Of a DNA stretch of 64,000 nt, positions 42,010 to 52,971 are shown one piece after another. The DNA lies in NCBI GenBank assembly GCA_030068525.1, contig JASJOS010000017.1, positions 1-64,000 on the forward strand, written 5' to 3'. How positions within the stretch are numbered: position 1 is the first letter of the stretch; each line of letters opens with the position of its first letter. The stretch comes from Xanthocytophaga flava (GTDB lineage: Bacteria > Bacteroidota > Bacteroidia > Cytophagales > 172606-1). The position numbers and the translations under genes are program-made. The notes beneath the pieces were generated by a model, which worked only from the letters and a program-made list of their open reading frames with translations, did no database searches and was not told where the DNA came from.

Positions 42010-44412
42010 ATGAAAATGCACATCATCAGGACAATATTTTATTTGTCCTTTTTATTCCTGTTGGGCATGTCAGGCTATAGCCAGACAAAGGATAGGGAAT
42101 ATCCGATTCAACCGATTCCGTTTACGTCTGTAAAGGTAAATGACAAGTTCTGGGCTCCCCGTATTAAGAAGAATCATGAAGTAACGATTCCCATTGCCTT
42201 GGGACATTGTTACAAAACTGGCCGGGTTGATAATTTTTTGTTTGCAGCGCATACCAAAGAAGGAAAGTTTTGTACAGAATATCCTTTTGATGATACAGAT
42301 ATCTATAAGATTATTGAAGGAGCCAGTTATTCTCTTCAAACTTTTCCGGATAAATACCTGGAAGCAAGGCTGGATACATTGATTGATTACATTGGTAAAG
42401 CACAGGAACCCGATGGCTACTTATATACTGCACGTACTATTGATCCTGCACATCCCCATCCCTGGGCTGGTATGCAACGTTGGGTAAAGGAGTCGGATCT
42501 GAGCCATGAACTATACAATAGCGGACATTTGTTTGAGGCAGCTGTAGCTCATTATCAGGCCACAGGCAAACGTTCCTTGCTGGATATTGCTATCAAAAAT
42601 GCCGATCTGTTGTGCCGTGATTTCGGGCCTGGTAAACTGGATTACGAACCCGGACATCAGATTGTAGAGATGGCATTGGTAAAATTATACCGCACTACAG
42701 GTAGAAAACAATACCTGGATCTGGCAAAATTCTTTCTGGATTCTCGGGGTAAAGGAACTGAATATAGTCAGGATAATAAAAAGGTAGTAGACCAGACAGA
42801 AGCTGTTGGGCATGCTGTACGTGCTACGTATATGTATTCCGGTATGGCCGATGTGGCTGCTATTACGGGTGATGAGGCCTATGTGCATGCTATTGATAAG
42901 ATATGGGAAGATGTAGTATATGACAAACTATACATTACAGGTGGTATTGGCGCCGCAGGTGGTCATGAAGGATTTGGACCTGCATATGATCTGCCTAACA
43001 TGGCTGCTTATAATGAAACGTGTGCTTCCATTGGTAATGTATACTGGAACTATCGTTTGTTTCTGTTGCATGGTGACGCTAAGTATTATGATGTATTGGA
43101 AAGGACCTTATACAATGGACTAGTTTCCGGTGTATCTGTCAGTGGAGATCGCTTCTTTTATGACAATCCATTGCAATCTCTTGGACAACATTCCCGTAAA
43201 GCATGGTTTGGTTGTGCCTGCTGTCCTAGTAATGTGTGTCGCTTTATTCCTTCCTTACCCGGTTATATGTATGCCAAAAATGCAACTCGTATTTATACAA
43301 ACTTATATGTAAACAGCACTGCTACCATCGATTTTAAAGGAAGTAAAGTGGAAGTTTCTCAAAAGACAGATTACCCATGGGATGGGAAAATTAATTTTGT
43401 TGTAAATCCTGCCAAATCTCAGAATTTTGAAATGGCTCTGCGTATTCCAGGATGGGCACAAAACGAGCCTTCTCCTGGTAATCTTTACTCATTTGCTACA
43501 AAGGATAATACAGCGTTTACAGTTAATATAAATGGTAAGCCTGCTACCTATCAGATGGATCATGGCTATGCGGTGATTAAGAGACAGTGGAAAAAAGGAG
43601 ATGAGATTAGCTTAGTATTACCTATGCCTGTAAGAAAGGTTGTAGCTAATGCGAAAGTAGAGGCTGATCATAACAAAGTAGCTTTACAGAGAGGACCAGT
43701 TGTGTATTGTGCCGAATGGCCTGACTATACCAATAGCGGTGTCCTGAACCTGGTGCTTGACAAAAATGCTTCTTTGACTCCTGATTACAAAGCAGAATTA
43801 CTGGGAGGGGTAGAAGTACTCGAAGGCAGTGCCAGCCAGGCAAGACGTTCTACTAATAATAAAGTAGATTTATCGGCTGTACCGTTTAAAGCTATACCGT
43901 ATTATGCATGGGCTAACCGTGGCTCAGGTGAGATGGCTGTTTGGCTAGCTACTGAACTAGACGCTGCCCGTCCATCACCTGCCCCAACGATCGCTTCAAC
44001 CAGCACGATCACTGCTTCACATACAACAAAAACATTACTAGCTATCAATGATCAGGCTGAGCCTAAAAACTCAAATGACAGAGATAATCTGAATTATCAC
44101 TGGTGGCCATTGAAAGACACTACCCAGTGGATACAGTATACTTTTGCAAAACCAGAAAAAGTATCCTCTGTAAAACTTTACTGGTTTGATGACAGTCCAT
44201 GGGGTGGTTGCCGTGTACCTGAATCCTGGAAGTTGCTTTATCTGGCTGCTGATGGAAAGTGGAAAGAGGTCCAGAACCAGAATTCGTATGGAGTAGAAAA
44301 AGATAAATATAATAAAGTGGCCTTTAGTCCTGTGCAAACTGGAGCCTTGAAAATAGAGGTTAAACTGCCTAAAGAATATGCCGGAGGCATTTTGGAATGG
44401 TCAGTGGAATAA
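42010..44412 (+). CDS. Glycoside hydrolase family 127 (DUF1680), beta-L-arabinofuranosidase-like, with C-terminal discoidin-like domain
   Basis: This is an 800-residue secreted enzyme. Residues 1-24 form a signal peptide ending SGYSQ. The catalytic (alpha/alpha)6 barrel runs from about 35 to 480, with GYLYTARTIDPAHPHPWAGM near 137, NETCASIGNVYWNYRLF near 336 (zinc-ligand Glu) and WFGCACCPSNVCRFIPSLPG near 398, which carries the Cys cluster (Cys nucleophile plus zinc ligands). Beta domains follow, and residues about 690-800 form a discoidin-like fold (WIQYTFAKPEKVSSVKLYWFDD). The family removes beta-L-arabinofuranosyl residues from plant glycoproteins. Members with other substrates exist. No SusCD or other arabinan genes adjoin. 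Confidence 0.92.
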   Translation: MKMHIIRTIFYLSFLFLLGMSGYSQTKDREYPIQPIPFTSVKVNDKFWAPRIKKNHEVTIPIALGHCYKTGRVDNFLFAAHTKEGKFCTEYPFDDTDIYKIIEGASYSLQTFPDKYLEARLDTLIDYIGKAQEPDGYLYTARTIDPAHPHPWAGMQRWVKESDLSHELYNSGHLFEAAVAHYQATGKRSLLDIAIKNADLLCRDFGPGKLDYEPGHQIVEMALVKLYRTTGRKQYLDLAKFFLDSRGKGTEYSQDNKKVVDQTEAVGHAVRATYMYSGMADVAAITGDEAYVHAIDKIWEDVVYDKLYITGGIGAAGGHEGFGPAYDLPNMAAYNETCASIGNVYWNYRLFLLHGDAKYYDVLERTLYNGLVSGVSVSGDRFFYDNPLQSLGQHSRKAWFGCACCPSNVCRFIPSLPGYMYAKNATRIYTNLYVNSTATIDFKGSKVEVSQKTDYPWDGKINFVVNPAKSQNFEMALRIPGWAQNEPSPGNLYSFATKDNTAFTVNINGKPATYQMDHGYAVIKRQWKKGDEISLVLPMPVRKVVANAKVEADHNKVALQRGPVVYCAEWPDYTNSGVLNLVLDKNASLTPDYKAELLGGVEVLEGSASQARRSTNNKVDLSAVPFKAIPYYAWANRGSGEMAVWLATELDAARPSPAPTIASTSTITASHTTKTLLAINDQAEPKNSNDRDNLNYHWWPLKDTTQWIQYTFAKPEKVSSVKLYWFDDSPWGGCRVPESWKLLYLAADGKWKEVQNQNSYGVEKDKYNKVAFSPVQTGALKIEVKLPKEYAGGILEWSVE

Positions 44413-45070
44413 GTTCACAAGTTTCTGAGTAATTAGTTTTTTACTCTTGATTTAAAACGGTTCGTTGTCTGACAGCGAACCGTTTTATTTTAACAGTACC
44501 CATATTAATGTGACAGACACGAGCAAGTAATCTGGTGGTCATGTAATATTTTCTATAAAATAATGCATTCGTTCACCTCCAAAAATAGTGACTCTGGTAT
44601 GATTGTTTTTACGGGTAGTACCCAATTAACATAGGTAAATTATCTTACTAGTAGAATAGTATAGGAACAAAAAGATTATACTGGTAAAAATCTTATTACA
44701 TACTTAAATCTATCAGTTAGTAACCGCATTTTTATAAATACAATAGAAAATAGCATACTATATATGACATATACACAACAGTAAAATGCAATAGAATGGC
44801 AGACACTTGTTTCAATACTGGATATAAATAAGTAAGAATAGTGAAAAAGCAAGATTATCTTTTATGTAGAGGTTGTTTTTAGATTTAATATGGTGGACTT
44901 CCGAAATACTTCTAATTTTGTGCGCTATTTATTGATAAACAGATACTTCTGTAACAAATAAGCAGTATACTAAAAGAGAGTGATATGAAGAATTTATCAG
45001 ATCGGATCAAATACAGTTATTATTTTCCAATAGCCCTCTTTTGAGAAATAAAAAACACAATTTTGCCATA
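44413..45070. other. Intergenic region after GH127 gene
   Basis: A terminator lies at 44454-44487. The following 570 bases are strongly AT-rich with no coding frame. A solitary TAATTTTG box (44913-44920) has no minus-33 partner. Confidence 0.4.
44454..44487 (+). terminator. Terminator of GH127 gene
   Basis: An 11-bp perfect stem (AAAACGGTTCG with CGAACCGTTTT) and a T-rich tail, 42 bases after the stop. Confidence 0.75.
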
Positions 45071-45099
45071 TTTGGTTAAAATTTTTTCACTTTACTTTG
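45071..45099 (+). promoter_or_regulatory. Bacteroidota-type promoter of the Ig-like repeat gene
   Basis: TTTG (45071-45074), an 18-base spacer and TACTTTG (45093-45099) match the Bacteroidota consensus TTTG-N19-TAnnTTTG except that the second box is one T short of TAnnTTTG. It lies 40 bases before the start codon at 45140. Confidence 0.6.
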
Positions 45100-45139
45100 C
45101 GTTCTAGTATTTCATACAATACTTCCTACGAAACCCAAC

Positions 45140-46714
45140 ATGAAAAAAGTACAAGAAAAAATCTTTTTATTTTTAATCTTTAGTTTTTTATTCTATACCG
45201 CTCAGGCACAGAATGAAGCTGCTGGGTCTGGTGTTAAACTATTTTTTCCCGGATATGCCAACTGGAATACAATAGAAGAGGGGAAAGAATTAGTATTTAC
45301 ATTGCGTGCTGCTGGTGGCACAGGTAGCCATTATACCTTTGCTATTACACAGGGAAAACAGGATGGGATGGACTTTGATACCAGTGGCTATTTTGCATGG
45401 AAGCCTGAATATAACTTTGTTGACAGATTGAATAAAGAAAAGTCTATTCAGGTCATTTTTGAAGCACGTAACGATAAGGGTGAATCTGCCAGCCAGACTG
45501 TTGAATTCAAGGTAAAGCATGTGAACCAGCCACCTACCATCGGAGATATGAAGACATGGTATGTTGGATATAATACCCCTAACAAATATGTGATCAATCC
45601 TGGGATGGTAAAGGACGAAGATAATGATCCAATTGTATTTGTGCCTACAGACAACATGCCTGAGGGAATGCAACTCAATGCACAAGGGGAATTTACCTGG
45701 AAACCTTCTCTGACTCAATTCAATGCATTGAAAGCAAAAGCAATGTATATTGATTTTAGTGTAGAAGATCAGCCGGGTAAGCTGCAGAATAAAGGAAGAA
45801 TCCGAATCGAAGCTACACAACAGGATTTACCTCCGGAAATTACCATTGTACCTAAAGAGACATTTATAAAATCCAGAGAAAATTCACCTATTGATATCCG
45901 TTTTTATATTGCAGATCCTAACGGAGATGATGACGTAACTGCTTTTGATTTTATCTCTGCGTCTTCCAGCATTCCCAAAGATGCCTTGCAAAAGATTACT
46001 ACCAATCGGTACGAGTTTATCTGGAAGCCAGGCTATGATTTTGTGAAAGATCCAAATGATTCACTCAGTACTCAGATTACCTTTTTTGCTCTGGATAAGT
46101 CGCAGAAAAGAGCTGAGCTCAAAGTAAACTTTTTGATTCTCAATACAGTAGACGAGCAAGCAAAAGACTTGCAGTTATATACCCAATACAGGGTTGCTTT
46201 GGTACGTGCATGGGATCTGCTTGAACAGTTGAAAGCGAAGGAACAAGAACTAAAACGTGCCTATAAAAGAGCCAAGAAAGGAAAGGTTCATAGGTCTATT
46301 ACCAATGCTTCGTTAGGAGCTATTTCAGGTGTAGCCCCTGTTGTAATAAAACCAAATAGTACTGCTGTAACTACTGTAGGAGGAACGGCTGTTGCTACTA
46401 TTAGTACACTTGAAGCTACAGAAGTAATTGGACGATCTACAAAGGATATTATTGAGCGATTAAACTATATCATTGAAAAGAAAAACGAGCTACAGACAAA
46501 AGGAGATATCTTTGCCCGGAAATATGCATTGAAATCATCTCGCAATAGCAAGGATTATACAAAAGATCTGGATGACTTTGTAGCTTTGTTGAATCTGAAA
46601 GGTATGGTTGCATTGGAACTGGATGCCTCATGGGAAAACAAAAAACAAGCAACTGATAAAGCTATTAAAGCAACATTTAAAGATTTCAGCCCATTGGAAG
46701 AAAGTACTAAATAA
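45140..46714 (+). CDS. Exported Ig-like/cadherin-like repeat protein
   Basis: The 524-residue protein has a signal peptide (residues 1-24, ending TAQAQ). Three successive Ig-like domains follow, each closing with an F-x-W-K-P motif: YFAWKPEYNFVD near 88, EFTWKPSLTQF near 193 and EFIWKPGYDFV near 293. They are separated by PP-initiated boundaries (NQPPTIGD, DLPPEITI). Such repeats resemble putative cadherin-like Ig domains of secreted Bacteroidota proteins. The last 190 residues change character. They contain a coiled, basic stretch (AKEQELKRAYKRAKKGKVHRS) and a Gly/Ala/Thr segment (ASLGAISGVAPVVIKPNSTAVTTVGGTAVATIS), possibly membrane-active. The function is unknown. Confidence 0.75.
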   Translation: MKKVQEKIFLFLIFSFLFYTAQAQNEAAGSGVKLFFPGYANWNTIEEGKELVFTLRAAGGTGSHYTFAITQGKQDGMDFDTSGYFAWKPEYNFVDRLNKEKSIQVIFEARNDKGESASQTVEFKVKHVNQPPTIGDMKTWYVGYNTPNKYVINPGMVKDEDNDPIVFVPTDNMPEGMQLNAQGEFTWKPSLTQFNALKAKAMYIDFSVEDQPGKLQNKGRIRIEATQQDLPPEITIVPKETFIKSRENSPIDIRFYIADPNGDDDVTAFDFISASSSIPKDALQKITTNRYEFIWKPGYDFVKDPNDSLSTQITFFALDKSQKRAELKVNFLILNTVDEQAKDLQLYTQYRVALVRAWDLLEQLKAKEQELKRAYKRAKKGKVHRSITNASLGAISGVAPVVIKPNSTAVTTVGGTAVATISTLEATEVIGRSTKDIIERLNYIIEKKNELQTKGDIFARKYALKSSRNSKDYTKDLDDFVALLNLKGMVALELDASWENKKQATDKAIKATFKDFSPLEESTK

Positions 46715-46727
46715 TGTTGCGTATACA

Positions 46728-46790
46728 TACATACTATAAACAAAAAGACCTGTGTTATCAAATCACAGGTCTTTTTGTTTATAGTATGTA
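46728..46790. terminator. Long perfect bidirectional terminator
   Basis: Perfect 27-bp arms at 46728-46754 and 46764-46790 flank a 9-base loop. The inner stem AAAAAGACCTGTG ends in a T-run on both strands. It separates convergent genes (the Ig-like gene and purA). Confidence 0.9.
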
Positions 46791-46838
46791 TTTTTAAGGA
46801 CCAGCCAGTCAACTGATCCTTTTAGTATTAGTAACTTT

Positions 46839-48143
<1,305 letters not shown>

Positions 48144-48271
48144 TTAAAATGGTTAATTATCGAATGGTTGATTGTGATATATACGCAATAAATGGCCAAG
48201 CAGCCAAGTTCTGTGAAGTACTATCTGTAAGGGATAACTTCACAGGTCTCAACCATTCAGCCATTGAACTA

Positions 48272-48736
48272 CTAATCTTTTTTATATTCGCATTGATCCT
48301 TTGTGCAGTTACCATAGAAGATCAGTGAATGATGAAGTACATTAAACTTCAGCAAGTCACCTACCATATTCTGAATATTCTGCACTCTGGGATCACAAAA
48401 CTCAACAACACGATGACAATCTGTACAGATCAGATGGTCATGTTGGCGATATCCATACGATTTTTCGTATTGAGACATGTTTTTACCAAACTGGTGTTTG
48501 GTAACCAGATCACAATCAACAAGAAGGTCAAGGGTATTGTAAACAGTTGCCCGGCTTACCCGATAATTCTTGTTTTTCATCGATATATATAGCTCTTCCA
48601 CATCAAAATGGTCTGTTCGTGAATATATCTCTTCCAGGATAGCAAACCGTTCAGGAGTTTTGCGCAATTCTTTTTTTTCTAGATACGCCGTAAATATTTT
48701 TTTTACCTCGGCGAAATGTGCTTGGTTCAGAGGCAT
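48272..48736 (-). CDS. Fur-family metal-responsive transcriptional repressor
   Basis: This is a 154-residue Fur-type regulator. A winged helix occupies residues 20-85 ([29 protein letters not shown], then [20 protein letters not shown]). The metal-binding C-terminal half has [20 protein letters not shown] near 95-115 and a second Cys pair, [11 protein letters not shown], at the end. The two CxxC-like pairs should hold structural zinc and the His cluster the regulatory metal. Fur, Zur or PerR identity cannot be settled by eye. It precedes purA by 146 bases. Confidence 0.93.
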   Translation of the reverse strand: MPLNQAHFAEVKKIFTAYLEKKELRKTPERFAILEEIYSRTDHFDVEELYISMKNKNYRVSRATVYNTLDLLVDCDLVTKHQFGKNMSQYEKSYGYRQHDHLICTDCHRVVEFCDPRVQNIQNMVGDLLKFNVLHHSLIFYGNCTKDQCEYKKD

Positions 48737-49297
48737 AGCGCGTTCTTAATATGGGGGTCAGTAACGTATTATAAGATAGGTAAAATATTACACTCACTCA
48801 TATAACAAAAAGACCAGCAATTTAATTTTAATGCAAAGGAAAGAATATCTTTTGACAAAGAAAAAGCAAATGTATATTCTCTGAACCATTTGCATGAAAA
48901 GAAACTGTCTCAAAACAGATGATGCCTTTATGAGTATATTCTGTGAGTGAATTTTGAAGTGTGTAATCTGTTCATTTTTAGTTGATTAAATGATAGATAG
49001 GGCTAAAAGATAACGTTTGTTAAGTATAGCATACCATTCAAAGAGTTTTTGAGCCACTGATGGATTTTTTCTTACATTTAAAGGAAGTAGGCTCTTACTT
49101 TGCCACTCCCAAGTTAAGAAGTCATACGTTTTTGCGATAAAATTCAAGTCTTCCTGCATAAGCACTGCGGCTATATATACATTAGGCGCTACAAAACTCC
49201 CATGAAAATTATTGAAATTATCTCTGAAAAGAGGTTATGCATACCTTCAATCCTGATGATTGTGGCATAATCATGTATTTAGTCTATTTAACTTACT
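48737..49297. other. Intergenic region between divergent genes
   Basis: This 560-base AT-rich region separates the fur-type gene and the PKD lipoprotein gene. No Fur-box-like palindrome, repeat copy or RNA gene could be recognised with confidence. Confidence 0.35.
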
Positions 49298-50410
49298 ATG
49301 AAAACACTACATTTATTTGAAGCAGGGAAACTTGCTGTCACTACTGTTTTACTTTTTACTTTTTTTGCCTGGTCTTGTGAAAAAGAAGATAGAGATCCTT
49401 CATCACAATCAATACTCCCTACTGTAAATGCCGGTCCTGATAAAGTGATTACTCTACCAGAGGCAATGGTGCTGCTGACTGGAAGTGTAAGCGATTCGGA
49501 TGGAACTGTTAAAGCCCAGCATTGGACACTGGTGTCAGGACCTAATGCGCCAACTTTGCAGAATGCGGATTCTGTTACCTTGTCTGTATCTAATCTAATT
49601 GAGGGAGCCTACATATTCCGTTTAACCGCTGTAGACAATGAAGCCTTGGGAAATTCAGATGATGTATCTGTGATTGTCAATCCTGTCTTGACAGATCCAA
49701 CGGCTGCAAAGGTTGTAAAGATTACATATTCTGCTATTGATTACCAAACTATGACATATGATGAGGAGGGTAAGATCGTAACATACCATACTCAATGGCA
49801 GTTTGTGCAAAATGATCCGTCTATGATTAAAAAGATTACCTATCGATTCCATTATAATGAAGCGGGGCTGGTGAAGCAACTTACTACAGACGAAGCTGGC
49901 TATCCTGTTAATTATTATTACAAAAATGGAGTCTTGGAGAAAACAGAGGAACTGAATTACAGGAATGAAGTAGAAGTGAGGCGTTATTATACATTTGAAG
50001 GAAGCCGACTAAAAGAAGAACGTTGGGAAACAAATATTGCTGCCGGCGACATAGAGAAGTACACTATTCGGTTTGACTATGATACCAAAGGAAATGTAAT
50101 CAGAGAATCTACTTTTAAATCTGCTAAGTCAGGCAATGGTGAAGAGATTCATAACATAACAGAGTATTCGGATTTTGACGATAAGAAAAATCCTGATAAT
50201 ACATTAATGCGTTTTCCTTATCTGCCAGAAGTAAAAATACATATGAATAATCCTGGCAAAAAGGTATTTAAAAGTGCAAATGGAACAGTTATCAGTACAG
50301 AGGTTTATACCTATCAATATGGTGTCAATGGGTATCCTTCACAAAAAAAACGAAAAATATATGCTAATGGGGCAAGTCCTGAACTGATAGGTGTATATTC
50401 TTACAATTAG
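49298..50410 (+). CDS. Lipoprotein with PKD-like domain
   Basis: The 370-residue exported lipoprotein has a signal ending TFFAWSCEKED (lipobox Cys near 27). Residues 40-125 form a PKD/K319-like domain: PTVNAGPDKVITLPEAMVLL, DSDGTVKAQHW and EGAYIFRLTAVDNEALGNSDDVSVIV. The C-terminal half (about 135-370) has repeated Y-rich beta-hairpin-like strands (KYTIRFDYDTKGNVIRES, YNEAGLVKQLTTDEAGYPVNYYYKNGVL) reminiscent of RHS/YD-type repeats. It is probably attached to the outer membrane and surface-exposed. No operon partner is present. The function is unknown. Confidence 0.75.
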   Translation: MKTLHLFEAGKLAVTTVLLFTFFAWSCEKEDRDPSSQSILPTVNAGPDKVITLPEAMVLLTGSVSDSDGTVKAQHWTLVSGPNAPTLQNADSVTLSVSNLIEGAYIFRLTAVDNEALGNSDDVSVIVNPVLTDPTAAKVVKITYSAIDYQTMTYDEEGKIVTYHTQWQFVQNDPSMIKKITYRFHYNEAGLVKQLTTDEAGYPVNYYYKNGVLEKTEELNYRNEVEVRRYYTFEGSRLKEERWETNIAAGDIEKYTIRFDYDTKGNVIRESTFKSAKSGNGEEIHNITEYSDFDDKKNPDNTLMRFPYLPEVKIHMNNPGKKVFKSANGTVISTEVYTYQYGVNGYPSQKKRKIYANGASPELIGVYSYN

Positions 50411-50824
50411 AAAATATTTCTAGTATCTATATCAGTTATTGTATTCGAAGTTGTTTAGCAGATTAGTGAAGAGTAACTTTGTAGTGAGCCCCGTTTTATA
50501 CTACTCACCAAAAAATGGATGAGGATGTAACATAAAACATGTCTTTGAACACTTTACTGATTATACTAGACAACTTCTTATGCTTATCTATCTCCGAATC
50601 TAGTTAAGTAAGTCTTAAATTACTTTAAATTTGATTATTTCATTTTGTTTTGCCGCTTTTGGTAAAATAGTATACAAAAGGCTATGTTTGTGTTTTAGTA
50701 ACTGGCTATTTGTGGATGTTTACTATTATGAATCCTGTAACCAGCCTAAATAAACAAAATATACCCAAAGACTTTTTAACCATATTCATTTATAGTATAC
50801 AGCTGCTATTCCATCACACAAAAC
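50411..50824. other. Intergenic region, nothing recognised
   Basis: About 410 bases of AT-rich sequence before the FkbM-type gene. No repeat, terminator or promoter consensus was clear. Confidence 0.35.
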
Positions 50825-51751
50825 ATGTCTCAGTCAAAATATACACAGTTTGTTACAAAGCCTCTCAATAAAAGAATAAATACACTTTTAGGGATATTTA
50901 AAGGTAACATATCCTTTAAACAAAAAGGGACGCTAATTAGCTATTACATAAAACGTTTACTTAAACAACCTGTATCAGAGAGCGAAAAAAATATATACTA
51001 TTTATATAGTTTTTTGGTTGATTCCAATGCTCAGTTAATAGAAGAATATAAAGATGAGTATAAAGTAAAGGTTTTTATAGGTTCAAAGGCAAACGAAATC
51101 TATTTGCGCAAGTTTCCAAGTAGTGATCAGTGGGTATACTCTCAGGTATTTATTTATAGGCAATATCAGCCTGTTATAGATATGATGTTGAAAGAATACA
51201 CTAAAGATAGTCAGCTTACTATTATAGATGCTGGAGCGAATGTAGGTATGTCTACCCTTTATTTTAAATCAATTTTTCCTAATGCGAAAATTATCTCAAT
51301 AGAGCCTGAATCTGGAAATTTTCAGCGGTTAAAAAAAAATATTGCAGTTAATGATTTTGCAGATATTATTTCTATTCAAAGTGCCTTATGGTATCGGGAA
51401 GCTTATCTGGCTGTTATAGAAAGTGGAGATAAGCGAGAATGGGCTTTTTCTGTTGAGGAGACCGAAGATAAAAGTTTATTAAAAGGGTATGATGTTGCAT
51501 ATTATATCAAACAGTTGAATACTGATAAAGTATGTCTGCTTAAGATAGATATAGAAGGTGCCGAGCGATATTTATTTGATAACCGAGAAATAAGTGCTAA
51601 ACTACTAAGTAGCTGTGAATATTTGGCAATTGAGATCCATGATAATGGTTCTTTACGTAAAAAGATTTATAGCTTTTTAGAAGAATCTGGTTTTGAATAC
51701 ATAGATTCAGATGAACTAACAATAGCAAAAAAGATACACTATGAGCAATAA
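50825..51751 (+). CDS. FkbM-family methyltransferase
   Basis: The 308-residue protein has a class I methyltransferase fold of the FkbM family. The SAM-binding motif is LTIIDAGANVGMSTLYF near 136-152, followed by KIISIEPESGNFQRLKKNIAVN near 158-179 and LLKIDIEGAERYLF near 239-252, the family's DxEG signature. FkbM enzymes O-methylate sugars or polyketides and are frequent in surface-polysaccharide clusters. The first 130 residues are helical and divergent. The stop overlaps the start of the glycosyltransferase gene by 11 bases. The pair is markedly AT-rich against its neighbours. Confidence 0.88.
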   Translation: MSQSKYTQFVTKPLNKRINTLLGIFKGNISFKQKGTLISYYIKRLLKQPVSESEKNIYYLYSFLVDSNAQLIEEYKDEYKVKVFIGSKANEIYLRKFPSSDQWVYSQVFIYRQYQPVIDMMLKEYTKDSQLTIIDAGANVGMSTLYFKSIFPNAKIISIEPESGNFQRLKKNIAVNDFADIISIQSALWYREAYLAVIESGDKREWAFSVEETEDKSLLKGYDVAYYIKQLNTDKVCLLKIDIEGAERYLFDNREISAKLLSSCEYLAIEIHDNGSLRKKIYSFLEESGFEYIDSDELTIAKKIHYEQ

Positions 51752-52880
51752 AAACTTATTAGTGATCTCTATAAATGATCCCACTGATATAAAAAGTTTT
51801 AGTGGTATTTCCTACCATGCTTGTAAAGCACTTGAATCTCATTATGTAGTAGAAATAGTATTTATTTCTGCCATTCCTTTCTGGGTTCGGATGTATGGAA
51901 AAATAATGAACAGAGTATTCTCTAACCGATATCGGCTCAAAAATTCTACTCTTTATTCTTGGGTTTTATCAAAACAGATACAGAAACAGCTAAAGAAGAA
52001 GCAAAAACAATATGAGTATCTTCTTTTTTTTAATTGTGTTCAATTACTGGCACATTTTGACAAAACTGTTTGTCCCAAGAGTAAAATAGTTTACTATTCT
52101 GACTCTACATTTCAGTTAGGGTTAGATTATTATCCTGCACTTACAAATTTATCAAACTTTAATATTAAAGAAGGGCATACTATTGATAGTAAAGCTTATA
52201 ACAATGCGGATCTTATTTTGTTGAGTTCAGAATGGGCTGCTAGTTCTGTTGTTAATTACTATAATGTAGAGCCTTCTAAAGTTAAGGTGCTTAAATATGG
52301 AGCAAATCTTCCAGATCTTTCATATCGTAAGAGAATATTCGAAAAACAAATAAGTTTGTTGATAGTAGGAGTAGAGTGGAAAAGAAAAGGGATTAATATT
52401 GCTATAGAAGTGCATAAACGTTTACTGGAAATGGGATATGCCTCACAATTAACAATTATTGGATTGAAGCAATATCCTGCAGAAGTTCATTCTATTCAGA
52501 ATCTGTTTCTACATACTTTCATCAATAAAGGATCAACTGAAGGGACAATGCAATTAAAAAAAGAATTTGAAAATGCTAATTATTTTCTATTTCCTACTTT
52601 GGCTGATTGTACACCTATTGTATTAGCTGAATCTATGATGTTTGGATTACCAATTATAGCTCGTAATACCGGAGGACTATCGTCTATGGTCGAAAATGAA
52701 GTAAATGGTTTTCTAATTGACGAAACAGGGACTGTTGATGACTTTATAAATGCATTATTAAAAATACATGTGGCTGGTGTGTACGAACGCTTTTCTGAGA
52801 ATAGTCGGCACTTATATGAAACACAATTCAACTGGGATGTATGGTTGACAAAATTTAAAGATCATGTGGCATCTATATAG
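51741..52880 (+). CDS. GT4-family glycosyltransferase
   Basis: This is a 379-residue GT-B fold glycosyltransferase. The C-terminal half has the GT4 hallmarks: LLIVGVEWKRKGINIAIEVHKRL near 204-226, LTIIG, and ANYFLFPTLADCTPIVLAESMMFGLPII near 277-304, which includes the acidic E-x7-E-like site, then RNTGGLSSMVENEVNGFLI. The N-terminal half is less conserved, as usual for the acceptor domain. It should transfer a sugar from a nucleotide donor to a surface glycan. The donor and acceptor are unknown. It overlaps the FkbM gene by 11 bases. The base composition suggests joint acquisition. Confidence 0.9.
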   Translation: MSNKNLLVISINDPTDIKSFSGISYHACKALESHYVVEIVFISAIPFWVRMYGKIMNRVFSNRYRLKNSTLYSWVLSKQIQKQLKKKQKQYEYLLFFNCVQLLAHFDKTVCPKSKIVYYSDSTFQLGLDYYPALTNLSNFNIKEGHTIDSKAYNNADLILLSSEWAASSVVNYYNVEPSKVKVLKYGANLPDLSYRKRIFEKQISLLIVGVEWKRKGINIAIEVHKRLLEMGYASQLTIIGLKQYPAEVHSIQNLFLHTFINKGSTEGTMQLKKEFENANYFLFPTLADCTPIVLAESMMFGLPIIARNTGGLSSMVENEVNGFLIDETGTVDDFINALLKIHVAGVYERFSENSRHLYETQFNWDVWLTKFKDHVASI

Positions 52881-52896
52881 ATAAAAGATTGAGAAT

Positions 52897-52941
52897 AAAT
52901 AAAAGAGCTGTGATCTGATATTAGTCACAGTTCTTTTATTT
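52897..52941. terminator. Bidirectional terminator
   Basis: The 17-bp arms AAATAAAAGAGCTGTGA and TCACAGTTCTTTTATTT (one G:T) are separated by 11 bases. It lies between the convergent glycosyltransferase and relA/spoT genes. Confidence 0.8.
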
Positions 52942-52971
52942 GCCAGAACATTGTAATAAGATATAGCAATG

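Noticed and set aside
44913-44920. TAATTTTG promoter-like box
   Set aside because: No minus-33 partner and no gene start within 200 bases.
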